From: Oscillospiraceae bacterium
Lineage (GTDB): Bacteria > Bacillota > Clostridia > Oscillospirales > Acutalibacteraceae
Direction of reading: 5' to 3'
NCBI GenBank assembly: GCA_015065425.1
Contig: SVQH01000030.1
Location: forward strand, 1 to 37,757
DNA: 37,757 nt
The position numbers were made by a program, and so were the translations under genes. Shown here in pieces: positions 8,404 through 18,272 of this stretch (the stretch's first letter is position 1; every line of letters begins with the position of its first letter). The notes under the pieces are model-generated. The model was not told the DNA's origin. It did not search any database and saw only the letters and a program-made list of their open reading frames with translations.

Positions 8404-9648
8404 TTAATATGTTATAAGTTCATTGAAAACTTTTATTGCATAGTTATCGGACATACCCGAAATATAATCGATTATGGCACCCATGTATACTTCTTCACTT
8501 TCAAGGCTGCCGTATATCTTTTTGTTCATACACTTAACGGTTTTTTCCGTGACATTTTCAAACATATTAAGCCTTGTATCACAGAATTTTGATATCCAGT
8601 CAGCAAATGCTCCCATAAGCTCGGGATAAATCTCAGCGTGCTTTCTCAGTGATTCCACAGTGTTTTCACCGTCATAAGCATCAAGCAGTGCAAGAAATAT
8701 CTGTTCAAGCACGAGACGGGCATATTTGGTGAAAGCATCCAGCCGTTTATTTCTGTAAATGAATTCATAATTGAACTGTTTTATCTCTTTAAGCTGTTCA
8801 TGGAAGGTATCGCTGAGACAAATACCTTTTTCGGGAGAAGAATTACGGCATACGTCATATATCATATTATGTATGATAACCGTTGTGTTTATTGCCATTT
8901 TATCGTAAGCCTTTGCCATATCTGAAAGAGTATCCATGTTTTCCTTTGTCAAAAAACGAAGCCTTATTGCATCCTCAATATCTCTTCCCACATAGGCTAT
9001 CTTATCCGACAATTTCACCACACAGCCTTCCCATGTAAAAGGCTGATACTGTCCCACACTTGTGAAATCCTTAAGGTCAATATATTCCTCTCTCGGACGA
9101 AGCCCGTTTTCATCGACTTCTCCGCAGTGAGATATGATACCGTCCCTAACAGCATAAGTAAGGTTAAGATTTCTGTAAACCCTGTAGTCGTCCTCTAAAA
9201 GCTCAATATTATCCACGAAATGAAGTCCGTTTTTTTCATGGAAAAAGCCTTTTCCGAGATATTTTTTTGAAAGTGCATCAAGCTCTCTTTCTCCCTGATG
9301 ACCGAAGGGGGCATGACCGAGGTCATGACCTATTGCAATAGCCCGTGTCAGATCGACATTCAGTCCCAGCTCTTTTGCTATGGTTGTGCTTACGGATTCC
9401 ACATGGGAAACATGCTCCATCCGTGTGCAGATGTGGTCATTTTCAATGTTAAAAAAAACCTGAGTTTTGTGTTTTAACCTTCTGTATGCAAGACAGTGAA
9501 GTATTCTCGTATAATCTCTTTCAAACTGGTCTCTGCAGTCATTCGGTTTTGAATAAATGGGGTCAAGTCTTTTTGTAAGCCTGTCATAAGAGGGATTTGC
9601 AGGAAACGCACCGTATGAAGAAAAAACACCTTCAGTTCTTACAGCCAT
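8404..9648 (-). CDS. dgt: dGTPase-like deoxynucleoside triphosphate triphosphohydrolase (HD domain)
   Basis: 414 aa from the ATG at 9648, which has AAAGGAG eight bases upstream; the longer reading from GTG at 9657 would place its start inside that ribosome site. Proteins of this family cut dNTPs to deoxynucleoside plus triphosphate. The HD-domain ligands are visible: His in MEHVSHV, His-Asp in GHDLGHAPFGH, and a distal Asp in SDKIAYVGRD. The N-terminal YRRLKHKTQV is also typical. It lies 13 bases behind the FemA/B-like gene. Whether it prefers dGTP cannot be told from sequence. Confidence 0.93.
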   Translation of the reverse strand: MAVRTEGVFSSYGAFPANPSYDRLTKRLDPIYSKPNDCRDQFERDYTRILHCLAYRRLKHKTQVFFNIENDHICTRMEHVSHVESVSTTIAKELGLNVDLTRAIAIGHDLGHAPFGHQGERELDALSKKYLGKGFFHEKNGLHFVDNIELLEDDYRVYRNLNLTYAVRDGIISHCGEVDENGLRPREEYIDLKDFTSVGQYQPFTWEGCVVKLSDKIAYVGRDIEDAIRLRFLTKENMDTLSDMAKAYDKMAINTTVIIHNMIYDVCRNSSPEKGICLSDTFHEQLKEIKQFNYEFIYRNKRLDAFTKYARLVLEQIFLALLDAYDGENTVESLRKHAEIYPELMGAFADWISKFCDTRLNMFENVTEKTVKCMNKKIYGSLESEEVYMGAIIDYISGMSDNYAIKVFNELITY

Positions 9649-9661
9649 ATAAAACACTCCT

Positions 9662-10999
9662 TTATCTGTGTTTTCTTACGATTCTGTTTACAATGCTCTG
9701 GACATTTCTTGCTTTTTCGAGTAAATGCGTATATGAGAAATATAACGCCTTGTTTGATACAAGAACATATTCTCCGATAAATTCAATATATTCAGAACCG
9801 AAGCTCTTTTTGAAGGAAAGAATACCTTCAAAATCAGGGGCTGCTTTACATACGCCCAGTGTTCCGTCTGCCTCGGGAGGAGTTTTTTCAAGAAGCACAT
9901 ATCCCAGATCGTGATAGTCACTGCCTTTTTCAATGCTGTGACATATTCTTCTGAAATTAAAGAAATGACTTGCTCTGAGATTGTTTCTCAGAAGATTTCT
10001 TGAACCGCCGAAAAGACAGGAGGACATTTTGTTGTAATGAAGGGTCATACCGCCCGAAACACAAATGATATCTTTATCACTGTTTTCCGTCTCCTTCATT
10101 CTCTCTTCAAAATGAGCAGTAGCCTTGTCTATGGAATCAATTTCTTCCTTTATTCCTCTTATTTTCTTCTCGGGAGCAGTTTCAAGAGATTTCAGAAGCT
10201 CTTCTTTTCTTCTGAGCTTTTCCGCCTGTATTTCTTTATCTTTATTCTTATCATAATAGATAAGCATCATATCAAGTCCGTCTTCACCGAAGACCTCCAT
10301 GATACGCTTACAGTAATCCCCACCTCTTTCGACAAAATCACTTCTTTCTGAGGTGTCCTTCATAACGGCAAGGAAATCCTCCATTATCACGGGGTCTTTT
10401 TCAATATCACGGATGGTATATATCTTCTCGGTAAGTCCTCTGCCTTCGCCTACTCTTACAGAATATCTTACACCCTTTTCAAAGGTTTTGAGAAGCTTGT
10501 CGGAAGTGTATTTTTCTCCGTCGGGGGAAACAAGCTTTGTTATAAGCTGAACGGGTGATTTATAAAGAGTCTTTGAAGCATCCGTATTAAGTGTAAACCC
10601 GTTTTCGGTAAAAAGACGGTGAGCCGCCTTTCCCTGAGACACATCTTCTCCGTTTACTCTCAGAGGAATGAGAGGGTCATAAAAAAGAGCTGTTATCTTA
10701 TTGGCTTTCAGTTCTTTTTTCATAAACTCCGAAAAAGCCGAAAAAAGCTCTTTGTTTTCATGGTCGAACACAGCACCTGCAGGGCAGTACCATATTTTAC
10801 CCGCAGCAGGAATGCTTCTCTCCATAATAAGAGCCGTAAGCACTCTTTCACCGTCTCCGGAAAATCCCGAATAAAAACGGCTGTTCCATTCAAGCTTTAC
10901 TTTAGCCCATTTTTCGGATTGCATATATATACCGCCGTGAGAAAGAACAAACTCCTCAAAGGCTTTCATATCTGTTTCTTTAGTAAATGTATAACTCAT
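9662..10999 (-). CDS. FemA/FemB/FemX-family aminoacyltransferase (peptidoglycan cross-bridge)
   Basis: 445 aa. Fem proteins transfer amino acids from aminoacyl-tRNA to the third stem-peptide residue of lipid II to build cross-bridges. Two GNAT-like halves are recognisable (SGFSGDGERVLTALIMERS..., and a C-terminal SFKKSFGSEYIEFIGEYVL). The charged coiled-coil arm typical of the family lies at about 255-315. The gene overlaps the murE stop by four bases (ATGA), so translation is probably coupled. This pairing implies cross-bridge addition to the stem residue set by MurE. The residue transferred cannot be read from sequence. Confidence 0.88.
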   Translation of the reverse strand: MSYTFTKETDMKAFEEFVLSHGGIYMQSEKWAKVKLEWNSRFYSGFSGDGERVLTALIMERSIPAAGKIWYCPAGAVFDHENKELFSAFSEFMKKELKANKITALFYDPLIPLRVNGEDVSQGKAAHRLFTENGFTLNTDASKTLYKSPVQLITKLVSPDGEKYTSDKLLKTFEKGVRYSVRVGEGRGLTEKIYTIRDIEKDPVIMEDFLAVMKDTSERSDFVERGGDYCKRIMEVFGEDGLDMMLIYYDKNKDKEIQAEKLRRKEELLKSLETAPEKKIRGIKEEIDSIDKATAHFEERMKETENSDKDIICVSGGMTLHYNKMSSCLFGGSRNLLRNNLRASHFFNFRRICHSIEKGSDYHDLGYVLLEKTPPEADGTLGVCKAAPDFEGILSFKKSFGSEYIEFIGEYVLVSNKALYFSYTHLLEKARNVQSIVNRIVRKHR

Positions 11000-12459
11000 A
11001 TCATTTTTCCTTTACAGAACTTTTCTACGCTTTCGTGATCGGAATAATGTACTTTTTCCCCTTTTATCTTCTGTGCCGTCTCGTGCCCTTTTCCGAGAAT
11101 AAGAACAATATCGTCCTTTCGGGCAACACTCATAGCATAGAAAACTGCCTCTTCCCTGTCTGTTATTATCTTATATTCTCCGCCTTCTTTTTCAACGAAG
11201 GAAGCAATTTCTTTTGCAATGCTCTCAGGGTCTTCATATCCCGGGTCATCTGTAGTGATTATACTGAGATCTGCCTTTTTACCGCAGACAAGTCCCATCT
11301 CCTGACGCCTCAGCTGAGCACGGTCACCGACAGAGCCGTACACGCAGATGATTCTGCCGTGAGGATATTCTCTGACGGTATCAATGACGGAATTGAAGCT
11401 CTGTCCGTTGTGGGCATAGTCTATAATGACGGCAAAATCCGTACCCGTATCCATAAGCTCGTTTCTGCCCTTGACTCTCGCTTTTTCGAGAGCGGAAACT
11501 ATCATATCATCCGAAATACCGTATTCCCTGCACACGGCAACTGCCGCCAGGGCATTATACACACTGAAATATCCCGGCATTGCAATTTTTGCAGCAACGG
11601 TATTTCCCTGCGTCGTGTAAGTAAAGCCTACACCGAAAAATCCGTTTTCCCTGAGATTTTTTATATTATCAGCCGTAAGCTCTGATTTTTCATTTATTGA
11701 AAAACAAGTATACGGCACTGTTATCTCTTTTATTATTTCTTCAGAAAAAAGATCGTCTTTATTGAATATTGCCTTTTTGCATTTTTTGAAAAGCTGCTTT
11801 TTCCAGTATGAATACTCTTCAAAGCTGTCATGCTCTGCTCCGCCTATGTGATCGGGGGAAAGATTTGTAAATACACCCTGAGAAAACTCCATTCCTTCCA
11901 CCCTGTAATTCTTAAGTCCGATGGAAGAAACCTCAATACAAGCCGCCTTACAGCCTGCATCTGCCATGGCTCTGAGAAGCTTATGAATTTCATAGGATTC
12001 GGGAGTGGTATTTACCGTGGGCACATATTTTCCGTCATAATACGCACCGACAGTACCAATGACACCGCTTTTTATACCGCACTCATTAAGACAGGTGCAA
12101 AGCATCTGCGTAACCGTAGTTTTACCCTTTGTGCCCGTGACACCTATTACATCAAGCTCCTTATCGGGATGAGAGAAAAAGTTTCCGCTGATATAAGCCA
12201 GAGTCTCTCTTGTATTTTCCGCAAATATACATAGAGCATCAGAGGGAAGCTCCACCTTCTTACTGAGAAGAAAAACTCTCGTTCCGAGGAGATATGCACT
12301 TTCCGCATAATCGTGTCCGTCTGAAAATGCCCCCACAAGGGCAACAAACATTTTTCCGGGAGCAGCAGCTCTTGAAGAATATACAATATCCTCAATGTCT
12401 TCATCCCTGAAGTTGTCACAGGTGTAATTTACATTTTCAAAAATTTTAGATAAAAGCAT
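10996..12459 (-). CDS. murE: MurE-type UDP-MurNAc-tripeptide ligase
   Basis: 487 aa. It adds the third amino acid to UDP-MurNAc-L-Ala-D-Glu in the cytoplasm. Seen: an N-terminal MurE domain (about 20-95), the ATP loop GTKGKTT, EVSSIGL in place of the common EVSSHAL, the lysine in the YSYWKKQLF context that corresponds to the carbamylated lysine, and the C-terminal Mur domain. At about residues 404-411 the diamino-acid motif is DDPGYEDP. The meso-DAP type (DNPR) is absent, so I infer L-Lys or another diamino acid, in keeping with the downstream Fem gene. Ribosome site AAAAGGATC. MurE is by far the best fit; the exact substrate is open. Confidence 0.88.
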   Translation of the reverse strand: MLLSKIFENVNYTCDNFRDEDIEDIVYSSRAAAPGKMFVALVGAFSDGHDYAESAYLLGTRVFLLSKKVELPSDALCIFAENTRETLAYISGNFFSHPDKELDVIGVTGTKGKTTVTQMLCTCLNECGIKSGVIGTVGAYYDGKYVPTVNTTPESYEIHKLLRAMADAGCKAACIEVSSIGLKNYRVEGMEFSQGVFTNLSPDHIGGAEHDSFEEYSYWKKQLFKKCKKAIFNKDDLFSEEIIKEITVPYTCFSINEKSELTADNIKNLRENGFFGVGFTYTTQGNTVAAKIAMPGYFSVYNALAAVAVCREYGISDDMIVSALEKARVKGRNELMDTGTDFAVIIDYAHNGQSFNSVIDTVREYPHGRIICVYGSVGDRAQLRRQEMGLVCGKKADLSIITTDDPGYEDPESIAKEIASFVEKEGGEYKIITDREEAVFYAMSVARKDDIVLILGKGHETAQKIKGEKVHYSDHESVEKFCKGKMI

Positions 12460-12474
12460 ATTTTACGATCCTTT

Positions 12475-13587
12475 TTAATACATCAGAAGTTCTGAAATAA
12501 TGCTGTTTGAAAGAAGATAACCTTTATCCAGCAGAGAAAAGTTATCTCCGTTTATTTGTGCAAAACCGTTTTTTTCAAAAAAACGGGCTTTTTCTATAAA
12601 CTGCGGGCTCTTATCGGTAAGAGAAATACCCTTATAAGTACGAAGAGATAAAAGCAGTTTTTCTTCATCGTCGCCACCCTCACCGTCGTACTCACAAGGT
12701 TTACCTTCAATGAAAGAGTGTATATCACGGGGAAAATAAAACCGTTTTCCGCCGTAGAATGAATGTGCTCCGGGACCGAAACCAAGGTAAGGTATCATAT
12801 CCCAGTATTTCATATTATGCCGTGAATAAGCCCCGTCTTTGCAGAAATTTGATACCTCATAGTGAAAATAACCTTTTTCTTTGAGATACTGTGACATAAA
12901 CAGGTACATATCCGCTGTTTCATCTTCATCGGGAAGCTTAAGCTTTTCACGGTTTCTGTAATAATATGTACCCTCTTCTATTTTAAGAATATATGCACTG
13001 ATGTGGGATGCACCAAGCGTTGCCGCAAAATCCAGACTCTCACGAAGAGTTCCTATATTGCTTTCGGGAACTCCCACCATAATATCAAGAGAAATGTTGT
13101 CTATTCCCGCTTTTTCTGCCGCATTCACAGCCGCAGCGATACTGTCCGTACCGCCCTTTCTTCCGAGCATTCTTCTCTCTCTGTCGGAGGATGACTGCAT
13201 TCCGAGAGAAATTCTGTTTACTCCGAAGCTTGCCGCCGATTTCAGAAATTCACCGAGGTTTTCCGATGACGGATTACATTCAAGGGTAATTTCACTGTCA
13301 TCTCCGAGAAAAAAACTTTCTCTTGCGGTGTTTATAAGATTTTCCAACTGAGCAGCAGACAAAAGCGAAGGTGTGCCTCCGCCGAAATACAGCGTATCGG
13401 CAGATATTTTTTCACCTTTGGGGATAAATGCTTTCATTCTGCTGAGATTTTTCATCTCGTCACATACTGCATCCACATATTCATCATCACATTTTTTTGA
13501 AGGAAGTGAATAGAAATCACAGTAGGGACATTTACTCCTGCAGAAGGGAATGTGTACATATATCCCCGCTTTATCAATCCTGTCCAT
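12475..13587 (-). CDS. hemW: HemW-like radical SAM protein (oxygen-independent coproporphyrinogen oxidase family)
   Basis: 370 aa from the ATG at 13587. The upstream reading to 13728 lies inside lepA and lacks family similarity. The radical-SAM cluster is CRSKCPYC followed by DF, the HemW form rather than the CxC of true HemN. Family motifs FGGGTPSLL and [20 protein letters not shown] are present. HemW proteins bind haem and are thought to act as haem chaperones rather than oxidases. The gene overlaps the lepA stop by 14 bases, the usual lepA-hemW order in Firmicutes. No strong ribosome site is visible, which fits translational coupling. Confidence 0.92.
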   Translation of the reverse strand: MDRIDKAGIYVHIPFCRSKCPYCDFYSLPSKKCDDEYVDAVCDEMKNLSRMKAFIPKGEKISADTLYFGGGTPSLLSAAQLENLINTARESFFLGDDSEITLECNPSSENLGEFLKSAASFGVNRISLGMQSSSDRERRMLGRKGGTDSIAAAVNAAEKAGIDNISLDIMVGVPESNIGTLRESLDFAATLGASHISAYILKIEEGTYYYRNREKLKLPDEDETADMYLFMSQYLKEKGYFHYEVSNFCKDGAYSRHNMKYWDMIPYLGFGPGAHSFYGGKRFYFPRDIHSFIEGKPCEYDGEGGDDEEKLLLSLRTYKGISLTDKSPQFIEKARFFEKNGFAQINGDNFSLLDKGYLLSNSIISELLMY

Positions 13588-15388
13588 CGAGCTTAAGTAT
13601 TGCCATGAAGGCTTCCTGAGGTACTTCAACAGTACCGAACTGACGCATTCTCTTTTTACCTTCCTTCTGTTTTTCAAGAAGCTTTTTCTTACGGGTAATG
13701 TCACCGCCGTAGCATTTTGCAAGAACATCCTTTCTCATAGCCTTGATGGTCTCTCTTGCTATGACCTTACCGCCTATTGCAATCTGTACGGGGATTTCAA
13801 ACATCTGTCTGGGGATGTTGTCCTTGAGCTTCTCTGCTATCTTTCTGGCTCTGGGATATGCCTTTTCGGAATGGATAATATATGAAAGAGCATCTATGAG
13901 ATCCCCGTTGAGAAGCACATCGAGCTTAACAAGATTGGATCTTTCATAGCCTATAAGCTCATAATCGAAGGAGGCATAGCCTCTTGTTCTTGATTTCAGA
14001 GCATCAAAGAAATCATAAATTATTTCATTAAGAGGAAGAACATAATGTATATCAACTCTGTCACCTGCTATATAGTCCATGTTCTTGAAAATACCTCTTC
14101 TGTCCTGACACAAATCCATAATAGTACCCACATATTCACTGGGGGCATATATATGAGCATCGGACATGGGTTCTTCAACATAGTCTATAATTGCGGGATC
14201 GGGGTAATTTGTGGGATTGTCAATATCAAGCACCGTACCGTCGGACAGATGTATTTTATATATAACACTGGGAACGGTGGAAACAAGGTCAAGGTCATAT
14301 TCCCTTTCAAGTCTTTCCTGAATAATTTCAAGATGCAAAAGTCCCAGAAAGCCGCAGCGGAAACCGAATCCCAATGCACCCGAGGTTTCAGGCTCGAAGG
14401 ATAAAGCGGCATCATTGAGCTGTAATTTTTCAAGAGCTTCCTTCAATGACTCATAATCCGCACCGTCTGCAGGATATATTCCGCAGAACACCATGGGATT
14501 TACTTTTTTATAGCCGGGAAGTGCTTCATCTGCAGGCTCGTCTGCCTTTGTTACCGTATCACCGACACGGGCATCAACGACGCTTTTGATGGAAGCAGTG
14601 ATGTAACCTACCTCACCTGCTTTCAGTTCAGAAGTGCTTTCAAGAGAAGTAGCACCCATTCTGCCAACTTCCACAACTGTAAACTGCGCACCGGTTGCCA
14701 TCATCTTCATTGTATCTCCCGGACGAAGCACACCGTCCATAACTCTTACATATACAATGACACCCTTATAGTTATCATAAACCGAGTCAAATACAAGAGC
14801 CTTGAAGGGTGCATCATCATCGCCTTCAGGACAGGGTATGTATTCAACTATTTTTTCAAGTACTTCTGCTACGTTTTCACCTGTTTTCGCAGAAACTCTC
14901 GGTGCTATTGAACAGTCAAGTCCTATTATATCCTCAACATCCGCACAGACTCTGTCCGGGTCTGCGGCAGGAAGGTCTATCTTATTGACAACAGGCACAA
15001 GCTCAAGGTCGTGGTCAAGTGCAAGATAAGTATTTGCAAGTGTCTGTGCTTCAACTCCCTGAGTGGCATCTACTATAAGAAGAGCCCCCTCACACGCGGC
15101 AAGAGAACGGGAAACCTCATAATTGAAGTCCACGTGACCGGGAGTGTCAATGAGATTAAGTTCATAGTCATTCCCGTCATTTGCCTTATATTTAAGAGTA
15201 ACGGCACGTGCTTTTATTGTAATGCCTCTCTCTTTTTCGATATCCATATTATCAAGTATCTGCTGCTGCATATCACGCTTCTGAACAGTCTGTGTGAGCT
15301 CCAGCAGACGGTCTGCCAGAGTAGACTTTCCGTGGTCAATATGTGCAATAATTGAAAAATTCCTTATGTGTTCCTTTTTTACTTTCAT
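13574..15388 (-). CDS. lepA: Elongation factor 4 (LepA) ribosomal GTPase
   Basis: 604 aa, the family length. It is a ribosome-bound GTPase that back-translocates or remodels stalled ribosomes. Motifs: P-loop AHIDHGKST, switch [16 protein letters not shown], and the LepA-specific C-terminal domain ([17 protein letters not shown], then [20 protein letters not shown]). Ribosome site AAAAAGGAC before ATG. It follows yitT by 37 bases and overlaps hemW. Confidence 0.98.
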   Translation of the reverse strand: MKVKKEHIRNFSIIAHIDHGKSTLADRLLELTQTVQKRDMQQQILDNMDIEKERGITIKARAVTLKYKANDGNDYELNLIDTPGHVDFNYEVSRSLAACEGALLIVDATQGVEAQTLANTYLALDHDLELVPVVNKIDLPAADPDRVCADVEDIIGLDCSIAPRVSAKTGENVAEVLEKIVEYIPCPEGDDDAPFKALVFDSVYDNYKGVIVYVRVMDGVLRPGDTMKMMATGAQFTVVEVGRMGATSLESTSELKAGEVGYITASIKSVVDARVGDTVTKADEPADEALPGYKKVNPMVFCGIYPADGADYESLKEALEKLQLNDAALSFEPETSGALGFGFRCGFLGLLHLEIIQERLEREYDLDLVSTVPSVIYKIHLSDGTVLDIDNPTNYPDPAIIDYVEEPMSDAHIYAPSEYVGTIMDLCQDRRGIFKNMDYIAGDRVDIHYVLPLNEIIYDFFDALKSRTRGYASFDYELIGYERSNLVKLDVLLNGDLIDALSYIIHSEKAYPRARKIAEKLKDNIPRQMFEIPVQIAIGGKVIARETIKAMRKDVLAKCYGGDITRKKKLLEKQKEGKKRMRQFGTVEVPQEAFMAILKLDGQD

Positions 15389-15414
15389 AATTTTTGTCCT
15401 TTTTTAATATCTGC

Positions 15415-15428
15415 TAAATCATGATTTA
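15415..15428. repeat. 14-bp perfect palindrome supplying the yitT stop codon
   Basis: TAAATCATGATTTA is its own reverse complement. Its halves equal the outer ends of the inverted-repeat elements at 5901 and 27358. The TAA stop of yitT (15428-15426) is its first codon on the minus strand. It could be a remnant or target of that element family, or a chance palindrome. Confidence 0.45.
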
Positions 15429-16331
15429 TAGTGTGTCCTTATGGGATTTGAATCCCTGTCCTAAGACTTCTGAAGAATCTGCGACTATTATAAACGGGTT
15501 TTCGTCATATTTTGCAACCACATTTCTTACTCTTGAAACCTCATGTGCCCTTACAACGCACATGAGAAGCTTCTTGTCATTTCCCGTATATCCGCCCTTG
15601 GCAGGTATAACGGAAACACCTCTTCCGCAGATGGAAATTATGTCTTTTGTAACCGGCTCGTGACTGTCCGTCATTATAAAAAGCAGTTTTGAATGACTTC
15701 TTCCCGCAACGATATAATCTACGGCAAGAGATGAAAGAAATACGATTATTATGGAATAAAGTATACTTTCAACACTTTTATAAACTATACCCGAAAGCAG
15801 TACCACAACAAAATCACAGATAAGAATAAGCCGTCCTACGGAAAAATGGGGGAATTTAAGCCGCAGAAGTCTTGCAAGTATGTCAAGTCCTCCCGTGGTA
15901 GCACCGCCGAGAAAAACTATACCGATTCCTGCTCCTGCTATTATTCCTCCGAAAATAGCTCCAACAAGCTTTTCTTCACCTGCAAAAAACCAACCGTATT
16001 TTTCACCAAAAACGTCAATAAGGTCAATAAAAACCGATACAAGTGCCGTTGCAAATACCGTTCTTGCAATGAAACGGAAGCCGAATTTTTTCCACGAAAT
16101 GATAAAAAGCGGAATATTTGCAATAAATACAAATGTACCTGTTGAAATCACGGGAACAAGATAATTCACAAGTATCCCGAGCCCCGTAAGTCCTCCTGCC
16201 GCAAATTTCAGAGGAGTTACAAAAAGTGAAACTGCCGCGGCATACATGAAAGAGCCGAGTATGCACATAAGGATTTCCGTTGCTGTGGCAAGAACTCTTT
16301 TAAGTTCCGGTTTATTTTCGGATTTACTCAT
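15426..16331 (-). CDS. YitT family membrane protein (DUF161/DUF2179)
   Basis: 301 aa from ATG 16331, preceded by AGGGTGAAG; the longer GTG start at 16340 is less likely. About six hydrophobic segments between residues 15 and 205 are followed by a cytosolic DUF2179 domain (about 215-300) ending in the typical ADSSEVLGQGF. The molecular role of YitT proteins is not established; transport or sensing has been proposed. It overlaps the Mini-III stop by eight bases. Confidence 0.9.
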   Translation of the reverse strand: MSKSENKPELKRVLATATEILMCILGSFMYAAAVSLFVTPLKFAAGGLTGLGILVNYLVPVISTGTFVFIANIPLFIISWKKFGFRFIARTVFATALVSVFIDLIDVFGEKYGWFFAGEEKLVGAIFGGIIAGAGIGIVFLGGATTGGLDILARLLRLKFPHFSVGRLILICDFVVVLLSGIVYKSVESILYSIIIVFLSSLAVDYIVAGRSHSKLLFIMTDSHEPVTKDIISICGRGVSVIPAKGGYTGNDKKLLMCVVRAHEVSRVRNVVAKYDENPFIIVADSSEVLGQGFKSHKDTL

Positions 16332-16749
16332 TTTCTTCACCCTGTAACAAAATTACTGAGAATATTTCATTAAGTCTTACCGTATCTTTTTTTAAGTAGA
16401 GATAACCGATAAGTGCCTCAAAGCCCGTTGATTTGTGATACTGGGCTTCGGATTTGTTTTTCGGAGTATGTGCAGAATGGGCATTTCTGCCTCTTTTGAA
16501 AACAGATATTTCTTCCTCTGTAAGAAGAGGCATCAGTATTTCCGTCATATCTGCCTGATAATCGGCATTTACAAGCTTTACCGCTTCCTTATGAAGAGTG
16601 CTTACTTTCGCTTCACCCTTTGAAAGAATATATCTTCTTATAAGCAGTTCATATACTGCATCACCTATAAATGCAAGGGAAAGACCACTGAGCCCCTTCG
16701 GGTCGGCATCGGTAAAAAGTCTGTTTATTTCTGTTTCATCAGGGAACAT
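16324..16749 (-). CDS. mrnC: Mini-ribonuclease III
   Basis: 141 aa from ATG 16749, which has TTGGAG seven bases upstream; ATG 16767 also fits the frame but lacks a site. This is an RNase III catalytic domain without a double-stranded RNA-binding domain; in Bacillus it matures 23S rRNA. Signature residues: LAFIGDAVYELLIRRY (acidic catalytic motif with Asp), KNKSEAQYHKSTGFEALIGYLYL (second motif with Glu). It overlaps the 3' end of obg, and yitT overlaps its stop. Confidence 0.93.
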   Translation of the reverse strand: MFPDETEINRLFTDADPKGLSGLSLAFIGDAVYELLIRRYILSKGEAKVSTLHKEAVKLVNADYQADMTEILMPLLTEEEISVFKRGRNAHSAHTPKNKSEAQYHKSTGFEALIGYLYLKKDTVRLNEIFSVILLQGEENE

Positions 16750-18010
16750 ACTGGAACTCCAAGTCATATATGATTACGGTGTCGCCCTCCTGTACACCGC
16801 GATTTCTCAGCTCTTCAAAAATTCCGCTGCTTTCAAGAACTCTCTGAAGGTACTGAAGGGACTCATAGTCATCAATATCCGTTTTGTTAAGTATTTTGAG
16901 AAGCCACTCTGCCTCAATGTAATAATCTCCGCCCATTTCGGTAATCTTAAAGCCCGTATCCTTTTTCTTTTCGAGTATTTCAAGAGGTACGCCTTCACTC
17001 TCAAATCTTTTTATGGGAGGAAGCTCACCCAGCTTTGCGGCAACGGCATTGATAAGCTCCTGGGTTCCCTCCTGAATGGGTGCGATTATTTCAAAATACT
17101 GAAGTCCCTGTTCTTCAATAAATTTTCTGAATGTTTCAAGCTGTTCATCAGTTGCAAGGTCGATTTTGTTTGCCGCAACTATCTGGGGACATTTTGTAAG
17201 TTCGGGATTGAAAACCTCAAGCTCTTTATTTATTATCTTAAAATCTTCAATGGGGTCTCTGCCTTCACTTCCCGACACATCCACTATGTGAACGAGCATT
17301 CGGCAACGTTCAACATGACGCAGGAATCTGTGTCCCAGCCCCACACCGTCTCCCGCACCTTCAATAAGTCCGGGGATGTCAGCCATGACAAAGGAGCTTT
17401 CGGGACCCATTCTTACAACACCTAAAACAGGGGTAATTGTAGTAAAATGATAGTTTGCAATTACGGGCTTTGCTTCACTTACAACGGAAATAAGTGTGGA
17501 TTTACCGACATTCGGGAAACCGAGAAGTCCCACATCGGCAAGAAGCTTCAGTTCAAGTATAACTTCCCACTCTTCACCCGGATAGCCGTCACGGGCAAAA
17601 CGGGGTGCCTGACGGGTAGGGGTAGCAAAATGCTGATTACCCCAGCCGCCTCTGCCGCCCTTTGCACATATAAAGGGTTCATCACCCGACATATCTGCGA
17701 GCACGACACCGCTTTCCGCTTCCTTGATTATTGTTCCTCTGGGTACACGGATGGTAAGGCTTTTTCCGCTTTTTCCGCTTCTTCTTCCGCCCTCTCCGTT
17801 TGCACCGTTTTCGGCTGTATATTTTCTTTTATAACGGAAATCCGCAAGGGTTGCAAGATGGTCGTCAGCAACAAAAATTATGTCTCCGCCCTTGCCGCCG
17901 TCTCCGCCGTCGGGACCTCCCGATGCAACATATTTTTCTCTGTGAAAAGCAACAGCACCGTTACCGCCGTTACCTGCCTTTATTTTTATCTTAGCTGAAT
18001 CTACAAACAT
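16739..18010 (-). CDS. obg: Obg/CgtA GTPase
   Basis: 423 aa from ATG 18010 (MFVDSAKI, the family N-terminus), with TCAGGAG upstream at slightly long spacing; the ATG at 18031 would include that site as codons. The Gly-rich Obg fold covers about 1-158, with GPDGGDGGKGGD. The G domain has GFPNVGKST, DIPGLIEGA and NKIDL. A C-terminal OCT domain (about 345-423) ends in EFQYVP. Obg acts in 50S ribosome assembly and stress signalling. It appears to be the first gene of the ten-gene string reaching 6285; no convincing promoter for it was found. Confidence 0.97.
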   Translation of the reverse strand: MFVDSAKIKIKAGNGGNGAVAFHREKYVASGGPDGGDGGKGGDIIFVADDHLATLADFRYKRKYTAENGANGEGGRRSGKSGKSLTIRVPRGTIIKEAESGVVLADMSGDEPFICAKGGRGGWGNQHFATPTRQAPRFARDGYPGEEWEVILELKLLADVGLLGFPNVGKSTLISVVSEAKPVIANYHFTTITPVLGVVRMGPESSFVMADIPGLIEGAGDGVGLGHRFLRHVERCRMLVHIVDVSGSEGRDPIEDFKIINKELEVFNPELTKCPQIVAANKIDLATDEQLETFRKFIEEQGLQYFEIIAPIQEGTQELINAVAAKLGELPPIKRFESEGVPLEILEKKKDTGFKITEMGGDYYIEAEWLLKILNKTDIDDYESLQYLQRVLESSGIFEELRNRGVQEGDTVIIYDLEFQYVP

Positions 18011-18217
18011 CTGTATATTTTCTCCTGACATAGTTATACATAGTATATTTTATCACAGACAAAAATAAATATAAATAGGAAATTTAAATTTTTCCGTATT
18101 TTTCCGGATAAAATTCTTTCACTTCTTCCGATTTCCAAAACACAAGCCTCATGCAAAAAATCAGAACAGATAAAGTCCGACTCGTTTTTTGTCGGATATA
18201 ACAGCCGAAAAAAAAGA

Positions 18218-18250
18218 AAATGTTCGGAAAAAAATGTTCGGTAAAATGTT
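18218..18250 (+). repeat. Direct repeats of AAATGTTCGG upstream of the small membrane protein
   Basis: AAATGTTCGG occurs at 18218-18227 and 18232-18241, with a third partial copy AAAATGTT at 18243-18250. Another copy, ACAAATGTTCG, lies at 18422-18432, and an inverted copy GAACATTTGT at 18365-18374. The clustering around two promoters suggests a binding site, protein unknown. Confidence 0.5.
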
Positions 18251-18272
18251 TTGTCTTTTTTTGGATTTTCCC

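Noticed and set aside
10987-11685. Plus-strand reading frame of 232 codons opposite murE
   Set aside because: Antisense to the murE coding sequence with no domain likeness.
13588-13728. N-terminal extension of HemW
   Set aside because: The 47 extra residues lie within lepA in another frame, are very basic and have no HemW likeness; the family starts at [16 protein letters not shown].
16598-17425. Long plus-strand reading frame of 275 codons opposite obg
   Set aside because: It is fully antisense to obg, an unmistakable gene, and its translation is low-complexity (rich in Phe/Lys/Cys) with no ribosome site or family likeness.
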